DNA of 64,000 nt, taken from positions 38,348,984 through 38,412,983 of the forward strand of contig CM030362.1 in assembly GCA_017893485.1 (NCBI GenBank), given 5' to 3'. This DNA is from Hemerocallis citrina. Taxonomy: Eukaryota > Streptophyta > Magnoliopsida > Asparagales > Asphodelaceae. Both the position numbers and the translations under genes were made by a program. Below the pieces are notes generated by a model. That model did no database searches. It was not told the DNA's origin and saw only the letters and a program-made list of their open reading frames with translations. Shown piece by piece: positions 33,592 to 47,100 of the stretch. Positions within the stretch are counted from its first letter, which is position 1. Each line of letters begins with the position of its first letter.

Positions 33592-34926
33592 GTATCTGCT
33601 TAGTTTACTTACTGTATAGGCTATGTCTGGTCTTGTACAACTCATTAAGTACATTAGACTGCCTATTATTCTAGAGTATTCTACTTGAGAAATACTCTCC
33701 CCTTTATTCTTGGATAAATGTAAAGTTAGATCTATTGGAGTTCTCGCAATTCCAGAAGTATCTTTATCAAATTTTTCAAGAATATTGTCAACATAATGTG
33801 ACTGGCTTAAAATAAGCTCGTCTGATGTTCTTGTGATTTTAATTTCCAATATAACATCAGCTAGTCCCATGTCTTTCATGTCAAACCTCGAGTTTAATAT
33901 GTTTTTAACAGATTTAATTATCTGATCATTGCTTCCAATAATAAGCATGTCATCTACATACAAACATATAATGACATATCCATCTTCTGTGTCTTTGACA
34001 TATACACATTTGTCACATTCATTGATCTTGAAGCCATTTGTCATCATGACATTGTCAAATTTTTCATGTCACTGTTTTGGAGCTTGTTTCAAGCCATATA
34101 ATGACTTCACCAGTTTACACACTTTCTTTTCATGTCCTGGAAATGAAAAACCCTCAGGTTGTTCCATGTAAATTTCTTCATCTAAATCTCCATTAAGAAA
34201 AGCTGTTTTTACATCCATTTGATGTACTTCAAGATTGCGTAGAGCTGCTACGGCAAGTACCATCCTAATAGAATTTATTCTCGTCACAGGAGAATATGTA
34301 TCAAAGTAACCAAGACCTTCCTTTTGTTTATAACCTTTAATTACAAGTCTTGCCTTGTATTTATCAACTGATCCATCAGGTTTTATTTTTCTCTTGAAGA
34401 TCCACTTGGAACCTAAAGGTTTACTACCCGGTAGAAGATCCACTAGTTCCCAAGTATGGTTTTGCAAGATAGAATCAATTTCACTCTTGATGGCTTCTTT
34501 CCATTGAGGACCATCACTAGAGTTCACCGCTTCCTTGAAGGTTTGGGGTTCTTCTTCAAGCATAAAAGTCAAGAAATCCGGACCAAAAGATTTTTCCGTT
34601 CTTGTTCTTTTACTGCGTCGAGGTTCCTCCTCAACTTCTTCATTTTGGTCTTCACTATCTTCACTGATAGTCTCATGTGTTCGTTTGGAGGAACTTGGTT
34701 CCTCCTTTGACTTACATGAAAATACATCTTCAAAGAACGATGCATTTCTAGATTCCATTATCGTGTTCTTTGATATCTTAGTGATATCAGATTTGTACAC
34801 CAAGAACCGATAGGCACTACTGTTAAGTGCATAACCAATGAAAATACATTCAACTGTTTTTGGTCCTATTTTCATTTTCTTAGGTAGAGGTACTACCACC
34901 TTGGCAAGACATCCCCACATTCGCAA
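33592..34926 (-). pseudogene. Copia integrase end and RT, right copy of C2
   Basis: Minus strand: [20 protein letters not shown] with [20 protein letters not shown] (integrase C-terminus), the acidic Lys/Arg linker, then RT ([56 protein letters not shown] with YVDD). A stop near 34066-34068 replaces the Trp after APKQ. It stops at the G2 edge; RNase H continues at 25004. A frameshift in a poly-A (plus-strand T) run near 34973-34979 separates it from the upstream integrase frame. Confidence 0.93.
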
Positions 34927-34960
34927 GTAATTGTAGGATGGCTTTCTTCCTTTCCATAAT

Positions 34961-37006
34961 TCATATGGAGTTTTTTTCTTCTTTCCTTTTGGGCACCTTA
35001 TTCAAAAGGTAGTTAGCTGAAAGAATAGCTTCTCCCCACAAGTTTGGTGGTAAACCAGAACTTATTAACATCGCATTCATCATCTCTTTCAATGTACGAT
35101 TCTTTCTCTCAGCAACACCGTTGGACTGAGGAGAATAAGGCGCTGTGGTTTCATGTATAATCCCATGCTTAGCACATGTGTCAGCAAATGGCGATTCATA
35201 CTCTCCACCTCGGTCGCTTCTTAGCGCCTTAATTTTCTTATTGAGTTGATTTTTAACCTCATTTTTATAGAGAACAAATTTCTCTATAGCTTCATCTTTG
35301 CTTTTAAGCAAGTATACATAGCAATATTTTGTGCTATCATCTATGAAGGTAATAAAATATTTATTACCACCTCTTGTTTGTATCATTTTCAAATCACAAA
35401 TATCAGTGTGAATTAGATCAAGTGGTTCGGTGTTTCTTTCAACACTTTTAAATGATGATCTTGTTAGTTTTGCCTCAACACAAGTTTCACATTTGTGTTT
35501 GGAATCAATTTGGAACATTGGTATGTGATTCAAGTTAATTAGTCTTCGCAAAGTATCATAATTAACATGTCCTAGTCTACCATGCCATAAATTGGAAGAC
35601 TCAAGCAAATAAGTAGAAGAGCTAGCTTTATTCATATTCTTGACCATGGTCATTACATTGAGTTTGAACATTCCACCACTCATATATCCTCTACCAACAT
35701 ACATTCCACTTTTAGACAAAACAAATTTGTTCGACTCGAACACTAAACGAAAACCATGGTTATTAAGCAACGAACCAGATACCAGGTTCTTACGGATTTC
35801 AGGAACATATGCAACATTGTTCAGAGTCAGTTCCTTTCCAGAAGTCATCTTCGAGATCACCTTGCCTTGGCCCTTTATTTCTGAAGTAGCCGAGTTCTCC
35901 ATAAATATTTTCTCCCCATTCTCTAATGGTTCGAAAGTGGAGAACATACTTCTATTGGAGCACACATGTCGAGTAGCTCCAGTGTCAATCCACCACTCCT
36001 TCGGGTTTGAACCTAACATATTCACTTCTGATATCACAGCTGAGAGGTTGATATCGGAGACATCTTGAGCAATTCCTTGAACCAAGTTTGCTTCTCTGTT
36101 CCTGTTCCTCTTGGGAAGTCTGCATTCAGTGGACTTGTGACCCATTTTGTCACAATTGAAGCACTTGCCTTGAAACTTCGGCTTCTTGGAGATTCCTCCC
36201 TTAGGCCCCAACTTCGGACCCTTATTGTTGTGCTTGTTGGAACGTTGTTTATGTTCCATTACATTTGCCTTAGCTGCATGGCTGAGGAGTCCAACCTTTT
36301 CAGATCCCCTATTGTCTTCTTCAATACGAAGCCTGACAATGAGATCTTCAATGCCCATTTCTTTTCGCTTATGCTTTAGGTAATTCTTAAAGTCTTTCCA
36401 ACCTTGTGGTAATTTTTCAATTATACAAGCCACTTGGAAACTTTCACTTAAGTTCATACCTTCAGCATGAATCTCATGCAAGATTAGTTGTAGTTCTTGA
36501 ACTTGACTGATTACTGTTTTAGAATCTACCATTTTATAGTCTAGGAAGCGGCCCACAATGAATTTCTTGGCGCCGGCATCCTCAGTTTTATATTTATGTT
36601 CTAGTGATTCCCAAAGTTCTTTAGCTGTTCTTTTGTCAATGTAAACATTATACAAAGAGTCGGCTAATCCGTTCATTATGTAATTTCTACACAAGTAATC
36701 AGCATTTTTCCAAGCATCCACAGCGGCAATGACTTGGTTATCCTGCTCATCTTTCTTAAGATCTGGAGCATCTTCGTTCAAGAACCTTGCAAGATTCAGT
36801 ATGGTCAGATAGAACATCATCTTCTGTTGCCACCTCTTAAAGTTCTGCCCGTTGAACTTCTCAGGTTTCTCCCCATGGGAGACTGAGACAGGTACAACGG
36901 TGGGCATTGGCACTCGTGCCGCAGCAGCAATCGGTTCTTGCGTTGTATCAACAACCGGCACATAGACCGTTTCAGACACAATAGCATTGTCCAATGCAGT
37001 AGTCAT
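34961..37006 (-). pseudogene. Copia gag-protease-integrase, right copy of C2
   Basis: Minus-strand frame starting at ATG 37006-37004 ([16 protein letters not shown]). Gag core as in the inverted copy; [14 protein letters not shown] zinc knuckle; protease [15 protein letters not shown] (D-T-G); GAG-pre-integrase [17 protein letters not shown] and [11 protein letters not shown] (His-Cys zinc site); integrase core [19 protein letters not shown] and [11 protein letters not shown] (D, D, E all present). The frame is open for about 680 codons and ends in a shift after VPKRKEEK. The best-preserved part of C2. Confidence 0.93.
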
Positions 37007-37126
37007 CGTGAATCTGAAATTTACACAACACGAGTGTAAGTTTTCCAGATAAAAGAAATAAAAAGAAAAACCGTGCCTCAAAATCGAAAATGAAAGAAAT
37101 CGAAAATCTATTTTAAGAACACTGTG

Positions 37127-37671
37127 TGATACATAATGTTTACAAAACTTACACACGTGCGAACCCCAAACCTATATCATTATAATCTCTATTACCACAT
37201 TATGATTCTATTTCAAATATTATATGTTACATTCTTAAAACTTACAAATAACATTATTGAGATATTTGTTACAACCATTTCAATGCAATAAGTTCTGGTT
37301 TACAAAACATTATAGATGAAATAATGTTAGAAATATAATCAATAGATGATAATATTGGTTAAGAATCTTAAATCAATAGATGTATGTAATAATGTAACCA
37401 TTTCCATTATAGATGACTTTCTAACAATTCATTTGTAGTCAATGAGGTTGACTTGTGTCCAATGCAATAACCATGGTAAAACAAAGTGTTAGTGTTCATG
37501 GTAGTTACAGACATGTGTTTCAATTATTTCACTTTAACCAGATCATCATTTGTAGAGTCGGTTTTATCCTGCTCATCATTATTTGTTTTAAGAATTAAGT
37601 TCTACAATTTACTCAAAAAATTGATCAAAAATCGGTTTGAAAATGGTGTCTAAAACACTCATTTTTTAACA
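37127..37671 (-). repeat. LTR-c of C2 (5' LTR), shortened and divergent
   Basis: The right 60 bp (37612-37671, AAATCGGTTTGAAAATGG...TTTTTTAACA) match the ends of LTR-a and LTR-b, and 37133-37150 (ATAATGTTTACAAAA) matches their starts, but the middle 450 bp does not. No clear iMet primer site lies inside it. Bounded by CTACC. Probably recombined or gene-converted. Confidence 0.6.
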
Positions 37672-37895
37672 CTACCTTGTATCGGTTATGTAGCGTAGTT
37701 TATAAAAACAAAATTTCTAACAAGTTCATCTAATTTCCAAATTATATTCTTGAACATGTTATCTTTCAGTAGTCTACTATATTATGGAGAAATTATAAAT
37801 AGAATTGAAACACAAACTTATTTACAACAATTTTGTCTTCATATAAAAACAATCATCACAATTATGGAAAAACTTTTTAAAAACTAATGAACTAA

Positions 37896-38541
37896 GAGCA
37901 TCCACAGTCGTGCTATTTTTGCCATTTACTCATTTTATGAGAAATAAGCGTCTGCAGTCGTTTATTATTTTGTCATATTTTGGCAAAAACGGTACAGCAG
38001 CTTCTCATATTTGAGAAACGAAATTGGCGATTCTCAAATTATAGGGGATGGTTGTCCCTATTCTTTTTCATTTTTTAATGGGATCAGACGAAACATGTTG
38101 TTTTGTCTGATCCTTTTTTTTAATGATCAGACGGTACATTTTGTACCATCTGGAAGAAGAAGAAGAAAAACGAAAATTCATCAAACGGGACATGTTGTCC
38201 CGTTTGAAGCCATTTTGGTTTGGACGGGACAACATGTCCAGCCATTGGGAGAGTTTAACCACATTAATTATAGGTTAATCTTAGGTTTAGTTAATTAAGT
38301 AGGTAGTTAGTATATATTTTAATATTTAATTTATTTAATTTATCTATTTTAATACCTAATCATTAGTCAATTAAGCGTAATAAATAAATAAATACAGACG
38401 AAACAACATATTTCGTCTGACCTCTTTTTTTAATATTTCTTTCTCATATTATAGAAAATCACGACTGCAGCAAATTGCATGTTTTGCTATATGTTATTTT
38501 ACCATATTCTCAAATATGAGAAACACCATTGTGGATGCTCT
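37896..38541. mobile_element. MITE-1, Harbinger/Tourist-like, 646 bp
   Basis: Terminal inverted repeats GAGCATCCACAGTCG and GAGCATCCACAATGG, with TAA duplicated at 37893-37895 and 38542-38544 (Harbinger-type 3-bp target). Inside are several hairpins with different stems, e.g. CAAACGGGACA/TGTCCCGTTTG (38180-38204) and CAGACGAAA/TTTCGTCTG (38396-38420). No transposase. Confidence 0.8.
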
Positions 38542-40826
38542 AACAATCACTAACTCGAAAAGTGCTTTTTTTCAAAGATAAGGACCACCAAAGTACAAAG
38601 TTTCTTAAGATTATCTATCTCTATAATTATTCATCAAATAACCTTCCTTCAGAGCATCTGTTGTCGTTGAGACCCAGATTTTAGGTTTTTGGTAATTGAA
38701 AATGGCAAAAATGGCTTTGCGCTGCTGTAACACCCCAAATTTTTTTTTGAAAACTAAGTCTCCAAATTCAATTCCTTCAATTTCTATATCACTTTAATCA
38801 TAAACTAAGAAAGTTATATTTCAGGAAAAATTTTGACAGAGTCTCCCCTGTAAATTTTGCCCCGAAACACAAAAAGCTTACGGAATTCTGCTCAAAATTC
38901 CGTAGCTCACAAAATACACAATAATTTCATGGGCTCCCCAGACCAAAATGAGCAGAAACATACAGGCAATAATATATATTGCTCTGGGGGCCAAACTCAT
39001 AACGAATTATCAATTATCAAATAAAAACCATAAATTTCTTTGAAAACGAGGTAAAATTTTAGAAAAACCTTTGTAAAACTTACGACAGAGCCCGGTACAC
39101 CACAACGAGGTGGGTACGGGTCACAAACATACCATACCACATCGTACTATACTTACCATCATCATATACGTGCTTATACATCCATAATACAATTTAAACT
39201 ATAAATTCTACTATTCACATTACTACACTTATACATCAAATTTAATATAAAAGACTTTACTGAACCAAAATCTGTGCCTCACCTCTGCTCTGCTGAGGAC
39301 CTGTAACAGTAGGGGATTTAGGGTAGTCTAGGGACTCCCTAACCCCCCAAATACTAAGGGGTTAGCCATTTCTGGTGTGAGTATAATTTAAAAATCTACA
39401 AATAAATTAAATTATATAACGAAAATAATTTTAAACTTACAAACATCGAGTAAGAAGATACATCTTGAACCTCTGAACTTTAAAACATCATACATACGGC
39501 TTTATTTTCAATTACTCTTCAAATCTGTATCAAATTATAAAATTTACCCATACTCACACATTCCACTATATATATCACATCAATCTCCTATCTATCCTTA
39601 CTTTATATTCGCACAATACGAACTTTCAATCAATCCATTCCTTTTCAATTTGAATCCCCTAACCCGAATATTCGTTTCTCTATTTCCATAAATACTCACA
39701 TAAAGTCCCTAACTCATTTCTTCATACTTTGATAACTCCGCACTTCATTTCCCATTCATTTACAACGAGGAACTCATGACTCATATTCTCAAATACTCAT
39801 TTTCATTCATAAACCCTTTCTTTCTCAATTTCATATTTTATAACACCGCGTTCATTTATTTCTTATAACCCATATCATCACGTATGCATATATCCACATA
39901 ATACCACATTAATTCCTACCTTATGACAAAATATAACACTTCATTACCTATTGCAATTCACTCACATTTCATCACATCATGAACATATCACTTATTAAAT
40001 ACTCATTCTTATCACATCGAAAATATATTTTATAACTCATTCTCATCCCGTTATATCACTTCGCTATTATTCAAGTTAATTTATGACTAACTTACTTTCA
40101 TCTTCACTTTGCTTTATTTCTCATTTCCATCAATCGTTATCACTTTCTTACCAACTCCCCCTGCGAATTGAGCCAAGGCAGGTAGTTCCTACTATTTCCA
40201 CAGAAATAGCAGGCAGGTAGTTCCTTGACACAATTCTAAGGTACGACTCATATCAATCTGTATTTTACTTTAATAACCTCATACGTAATACAATTACTTC
40301 ATATCATTATTTATCTTTACTTATTTAATTCTTCACTTCCATTGATCATAGCCCTATCATGCCCACTCACCCTGCGAATTATGCCAAGGCAGGTAGTTCC
40401 CACTATTTCCACAGAAACAGCGGGCAGGTAGTTCCTTGACACAATCCCAAGGTGGAACCAATCATATCATACTGTATTTTACTTCAATGATCACATACAT
40501 AATATAATTACTTCGTACCATTCATAAAAACACATGCCTCTTTTATTATTTCATTTTAAATTGACCACGTACTGCATTTATCATTTCTTTTCATCCACTA
40601 ACTCATAACTCATTTTCTTACTCATCCACAATTCACATTTCACTATTCACTTTCTTTCCCACACACAATTCACATTTTGCTATTCCCTTTCTTTACTACC
40701 CCATTTATTATTAACACTTATTTATTCTTTATTCTCAACTCATAATACACTTACTTTACTATTTCATTTCAGCTTATACCAAACACTTTTCTTTCTCATT
40801 CACATTTCATATCATATTCATTTTAC

Positions 40827-41423
40827 CCCAGGTCTATCCCGGAGTACCAATTCTCTCTCAGGTCTACCCTGAGGTATCAACTCTCTCTTCGGTCTATCCG
40901 GAGGTAGCTACTCTCTCAGGTCCATCCTGGGGAATCAACTCTCTCTCAGGTCAACCCTGAGGTATCATATCTCTCTCCGGTCTATCCGGAGGTATCTGCA
41001 CTCCCAGGTCCATCCTGGGGTATCAACTCTCTCTCAGGTCAACCCTGAGATATCATATCTCTCTCCGGTCTATCCGGAGGTATCTGCACTCCCAGGTCCA
41101 TCCTGGGGTATCAACTCTCTCTCAGGTCAACCCTGAGGTATCTACTCTCTCCGGTCTATCCGGAGGTATCTGCACTCCCAGGTCCATCCTGGGGTATCAA
41201 CTCTCTCTCAGGTCAACCCTGAGGTATCTACTCTCTCCGGTCTATCCGGAGGTATCTGCACTCCCAGGTCCATCCTGGGGTATCAACTCTCTCTCAAGTC
41301 AACCCTGAGGTATCTACTCTCTCCGGTCTATCCGGAGATATCTGCACTCCCAGGTCTATCCTGGGGTATCATATCTCTCTCCGGTCTATCCGGAGGTATC
41401 TACACTCCCAGGTCCATCCTGGG
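40827..41423. repeat. Array of 21 short hairpins with covarying stems (left LTR)
   Basis: Successive units are 6-bp stems with 5-base loops: CTCAGG/CCTGAG, CTCCGG/CCGGAG and CCCAGG/CCTGGG, loops TCAAC, TCTAT or TCCAT, spaced by GTATC-NNN-CTCTCT-like linkers. I count 21 stems, arranged mainly as a three-hairpin higher-order unit of 86-88 bp (e.g. CTCCGG starts at 40975, 41063, 41149). Different units change both stem arms so pairing is kept. Confidence 0.9.
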
Positions 41424-42079
41424 GTATCAACTCAAGCCAACCGAACTTATTGCCATTAACATTTTCTTTTCATATTAACACCTCCCTTTCAATGCATCAC
41501 ACCAAGGAAAATATCACTGTAATTAATATATAAAATCATCACATCATAATATTACACATTATATCTGTACTGTATTATTTATTTGATCATTACCTCACAC
41601 ATCATGAATATATCATACTATTTATTATCTCAATATTACATGATTGCATACGCCCAATAGATCAACACATCACAACATCATATATATATATTAATACACC
41701 AATTACTTTACCATCACACTAGATATTCAAAATCACAACAATTCACCACACACCGACATCTTATATAAATATAACTTATCCCCGTATATATATACATACT
41801 AATCCATCATCTATAAGTTTATATCATTACCCCTTATTCCGTAATTCATATCAATCATTCGTATTAGATTAAGATTCACTTAAAACAACAAATATGTAAA
41901 TATCTTCATACTCACATAGCATCCCGCGAAGACTCGAAGCGCCATCTCGCATCCAAGTCGCCAATATTTCCTATTATCAAATTTCAACACAATTAAAACT
42001 CAAATCATCCAAATCAATCACAAGGCCAATAACCCTATTCCAAACATCACACAAGCGTTCATTGAATGCATGGGATACA

Positions 42080-42736
42080 CACGTGCATTGCACGTAATAG
42101 ATAAATTTCTACAGGGGTTTTTATCCCCTAACAATTACTAAAATCACCCCCAACTTTTCTAATAGCTCTACTAAAATTCTACTACTGTGAAGAAGATAAT
42201 TCTCACCCATAAAATTTTCTTTTACAAACCCAAAACCCTAATTTATTAGCAACTTACAAATTCCTCAATAATTTCCCCATTTCTTAACCCTAACATCAAA
42301 ATAAACCACTAACCAACTTCATATTCCATTACTAAGCAAAATAAATTAAAAGCACATAAAAATACACAAATAAATTCAAAGGGATATACCTCCACTAATT
42401 CCTTTCTCCAAATCGACTCCGCCATGAGCTAGAGCACCCTTCAATTAGCATACCCTCCGAATTAATTTGAAGATGTCGAAGAAATTAGAAGGATTCGAGC
42501 GGGGAAGGGATCGGGCGATTGGGTTCGTTCGGTCGGGGAAAAAGAACAGGAAGAAAGAAGAAAGAAGGAATCGGGATTGGGAATGGGGGTTATAAGAAAA
42601 TAATTTCCAAACTGATCCACTGTGAAAAATATTTACCAAACTGGTCCACTTTCGAAAATATTTACCAAAGTTAGTCCATAACTGGTCCACTTTCGAAAAT
42701 ATTTGGGTTGAGGACAAACTCCCATTATAGTAGTAG
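42080..42736 (-). mobile_element. Helitron-like segment in G3 LTR
   Basis: Minus strand begins A|TCTCTACTACTATAATGG and contains GTGGACCAGTTTGG repeats; near 42080-42095 is an ACGTGCA-A-TGCACGT hairpin. Present in both LTRs (second copy about 47393-48050), so it was in the family before this insertion. The 3' CTRR end is not convincing. Confidence 0.35.
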
Positions 42737-43087
42737 AGATAAAATTATAATAATAATAATATTTTTTATAAATGAATATTTACAAATAGACCCCTAGACC
42801 TCCAAAATATTTCAAGTAAACCCCAACTATTTTCTTTAATAGCACCAACAATACAAAATACATTGCAATTATTTCGCAATAATCCTTCAAAATTATAAAA
42901 TAAAATAAACAATATTTATTCACATAAAATCTCAACTCATGGCTTCAATATATATCAATAATACCAATCTACCATAAATATCCATACCGATATCAATATT
43001 TAAATAAAATATATCAAAAATAATTTTCACCACTCAAAATATATAAAAACAGACATTTTCGATATTTTAAAAATTCGAGGTGTTACA

Positions 43088-44127
43088 TTCTACACACCTC
43101 AAAAGAAGCTCGTCCTCGAGCTACCGAGATAGAAAACAAACTGCTCAAACAATTACGGATACTCTCCCCCACTAACTTTCAATAACTAAGCAACTTAATG
43201 TCTTGATCGCCGCTAATCTGCATAACTCCTTTGTCGACTACACACCTCAAAAGAGGCTTATCCATTAATCTTATCCAAAATGAGGTCATGCACCTTCTAC
43301 AACTAGCAAAAATTTCGAATCCTAATTCGACGGATCAACTGTAGAATAAACTACCATACTAATAAACTGCCCACAAGCATGGCCATGTCGCTCTCTGCTA
43401 CTAAGGAAAAATCAACTTGACCAGGTAATTCTAGTACCGTCCACTCTTGGGACACAATAAATACCAATATTCTTCTTCTACTTCAGACATCTGTCACCCT
43501 ATTCTTAATAGTCTCCTTATTCAACTCCCGATATTCAATACTCAACCTCAGGGAACCATCATCTCATATATCAAGGAGTTTACCAACCACCTCTTTAATC
43601 TTCACCTTGGGTATTACCACCAACCCAATGAACATACTTTCATCGTCTAAGGCATTACATTTCATCAGAAACCGAGTTTTATCGGGCTTTCTCACTCGAA
43701 CCCTCCTTGCATCACACTTCAACCATACATATAGCCTTCACTACTATCCCATCTCCCGGCAAAGTATAATGACCACAACAACACATCACCTCACAATCTA
43801 TAGGATATACACCTATATGTCATACACAAGACCCCAAGAAAATAGCCACACTCGGCATACCGCAACCCATATAACAAAACTCTAATATGGTGTTCAATTT
43901 CTCGCTTGGGGCCTCTAAGGAAAACATGGCAATGCCATAAGGTAAAACACCCGCATGGGTTATAAGGGATAACACTGACCCTAAGTCAGATAAAAATAAT
44001 AGGGATCACTTCACTCAATAGCTAAATCCATACTTAGCAATAATGAACCCATACTCACATGACAGGATCACTAGGATACAAACCATCACAAACTCTATCC
44101 TAGTTAACCTAAGCTCTGATACCAAAC
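43088..44127 (-). other. Internal region of G3 with RT remnant
   Basis: No open frame. At 43498-43560 the minus strand encodes DGSLRLSIEYRELNKETIKN, clearly derived from the gypsy RT block [16 protein letters not shown], then a stop; upstream VKIKEVVGKLLD resembles the preceding RT helix. It shows G3 descends from a gypsy element that lost its genes. The primer site lies at 44113-44124. Confidence 0.85.
44113..44124 (-). other. Primer-binding site of G3
   Basis: Minus strand TGGTATCAGAGC, a perfect tRNA-iMet match, three bases from the right LTR edge; it fixes the element's orientation. Confidence 0.9.
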
Positions 44128-47100
44128 AGTAACACCCCAAATTTTTTTTTGAAAACTAAGTCTCCAAATTCAATTCCTTCAATTTCTATATCACTTTAAT
44201 CATAAACTAAGAAAGTTATATTTCAGGAAAAATTTTGACAGAGTCTCCCCTGTAAATTTTGCCCCGAAACACAAAAAGCTTACGGAATTCTGCACAAATT
44301 TCTGTAGCTCACAAAATACACAATAATTTCATGGGCTCCCCAGACCAAAATGAGCAGAAACATACAGGCAATAATATATATTGCTCTGGGGGCCAAACTC
44401 ATAACGAATTATCAATTATCAAATAAAAACCATAAATTTCTTTAAAAACGAGGTAAAATTTTAGAAAAACCTTTGTAAAACTTACCACAGAGCCCGGTAC
44501 ACCACAACGAGGTGGGTACGGGTCACAAACATACCATACCACATCGTACTATACTTACCATCATCATATACGTGCTTATACATCCATAATACAATTTAAA
44601 CTATAAATTCTACTATTCACATTACTACACTTATACATCAAATTTAATATAAAAGACTTTACTGAACCAAAATCTGTGCCTCACCTCTGCTCTGCTGAGG
44701 ACCTGTAACAGTAGGGAATTTAGGGTAGTCTAGGGACTCCCTAACCCCCCAAATACTAAGGGGTTAGCCATTTCTGGTGTGAGTATAATTTAAAAATCTA
44801 CAAATAAATTAAATTATATAACGAAAATAATTTTAAACTTACAAACATCGAGTAAGAAGATACATCTTGAACCTCTGAACTTTAAAACATCATACATACG
44901 GCTTTATTTTCAATTACTCTTCAAATCTGTATCAAATTATAAAATTTACCCATACTCACACATTCCACTATATATATCACATCAATCTCCTATCTATCCT
45001 TACTTTATATTCGCACAATACGAACTTTCAATCAATCCATTCCTTTTCAATTTGAATCCCCTAACCCGAATATTCGTTTCTCTATTTCCATAAATACTCA
45101 CATAAAGTCCCTAACTCATTTCTTCATACTTTGATAACTCCGCACTTCATTTCCCATTCATTTACAACGAGGAACTCATGACTCATATTCTCAAATACTC
45201 ATTTTCATTCATAAACCCTTTCTTTCTCAATTTCATATTTTATAACACCGCGTTCATTTATTTCTTATAACCCATATCATCACGTATGCATATATCCACA
45301 TAATACCACATTAATTCCTGCCTTATGACAAAATATAACACTTCATTACCTATTGCAATTCACTCACATTTCATCACATCATGAACATATCACTTATTAA
45401 ATACTCATTCTTATCACATCGAAAATATATTTTATAACTCATTCTCATCCCGTTATATCACTTCGCTATTATTCAAGTTAATTTATGACTAACTTACTTT
45501 CATCTTCACTTTGCTTTATTTCTCATTTCCATCAATCGTTATCACTTTCTTACCAACTCCCCCTGCGAATTGAGCCAAGGCAGGTAGTTCCTACTATTTC
45601 CACAGAAATAGCAGGCAGGTAGTTCCTTGACACAATTCTAAGGTACGACTCATATCAATCTGTATTTTACTTTAATAACCTCATACGTAATACAATTACT
45701 TCATATCATTATTTATCTTTACTTATTTAATTCTTCACTTCCATTGATCATAGCCCTATCATGCCCACTCACCCTGCGAATTATGCCAAGGCAGGTAGTT
45801 CCCACTATTTCCACAGAAACAGCGGGCAGGTAGTTCCTTGACACAATCCCAAGGTGGAACCAATCATATCATACTGTATTTTACTTCAATGATCACATAC
45901 ATAATATAATTACTTCGTACCATTCATAAAAACACATGCCTCTTTTATTATTTCATTTTAAATTGACCACGTACTGCATTTATCATTTCTTTTCATCCAC
46001 TAACTCATAACTCATTTTCTTACTCATCCACAATTCACATTTCACTATTCACTTTCTTTCCCACACACAATTCACATTTTGCTATTCCCTTTCTTTACTA
46101 CCCCATTTATTATTAACACTTATTTATTCTTTATTCTCAACTCATAATACACTTACTTTACTATTTCATTTCAGCTTATACCAAACACTTTTCTTTCTCA
46201 TTCACATTTCATATCATATTCATTTTACCCCAGGTCTATCCCGGAGTACCAATTCTCTCTCAGGTCTACCCTGAGGTATCAACTCTCTCTCCGGTCTATC
46301 CGGAGGTAGCTACTCTCCCAGGTCTATCCTGGGGAATCAACTCTCTCTCAGGTCAACCCTGAGGTATCATATCTCTCTCCGGTCTATCCGGAGGTATCTG
46401 CACTCTCAGGTCCATCCTGGGGTATCAACTCTCTCTCAGGTCAACCCTGAGGTATCATATCTCTCTCCGGTCTATCCGGAGGTATCTGCACTCCCAGGTC
46501 CATCCTGGGGTATCAACTCTCTCTCAGGTCAACCCTGAGGTATCTACTCTCTCCGGTCTATCCGGAGGTATCTGCACTCCCAGGTCTATCCTGGGGTATC
46601 AACTCTCTCTCAGGTCAACCCTGAGGTATCTACTCTCTCCGGTCTATCCGGAGGTATCTGCACTCCCAGGTCTATCCTGGGGTATCATATCTCTCTCCGG
46701 TCTATCCGGAGGTATCTACACTCCCAGGTCCATCCTGGGGTATCAACTCAAGCCAACCGAACTTATTGCCATTAACATTTTCTTTTCATATTAACACCTC
46801 CCTTTCAATGCATCACTCCAAGAAAAATATCACTGTAATTAATATATAAAATCATCACATCATAATATTACACATTATATCTGTACTGTATTATTTATTT
46901 GATCATTACCTCACACATCATGAATATATCATACTATTTATTATCTCAATATTACATGATTGCATACGCCCAATAGATCAACACATCACAACATCATATA
47001 TATATTAATACACCAATTACTTTACCATCACACTAGATATTCAAAATCACAACAATTCATCACACACCGACATCTTATATAAATATAACTTATCCCCGTA

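Larger units (their letters stand above)
18056..37671 (-). mobile_element. C2: composite three-LTR Ty1/copia element with inverted gag
   Basis: The 5-bp duplication CTACC (18051-18055 and 37672-37676) and the LTR termini (TGTTACAAATAATG...TTTCTAACA on the left; the same TAACA end on the right) bound the whole block. Reading the minus strand: LTR-c, gag-PR-INT, RT, G2 insertion, RNase H, 3' UTR, LTR-b (outer 48 bp missing), an antisense gag-PR piece, then RT-RNase H, 3' UTR and LTR-a. Without G2 it is about 11 kb. The shared TSD suggests a single integration of a chimeric cDNA, although later rearrangement is possible. Confidence 0.78.
38726..43087 (-). repeat. Left (3') LTR of G3, 4362 bp
   Basis: TGTAACACCCCAAAT... 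to ...ATTCGAGGTGTTACA. AT-rich and noncoding. Two related 90-bp segments near 40160-40245 and 40370-40450 carry GGCAGGTAGTTCC twice each around a short dyad. It contains the hairpin array 40827-41423 and a Helitron-like segment at about 42080-42736. Confidence 0.93.

Noticed and set aside
40827..41423. CRISPR-like repeat array
   Set aside because: Units are contiguous hairpins of about 29 bp without unique spacers, inside a plant LTR.
43447..43885. Plus-strand open frames inside G3
   Set aside because: They lie antisense to the RT remnant at 43498-43560 and show no domain.
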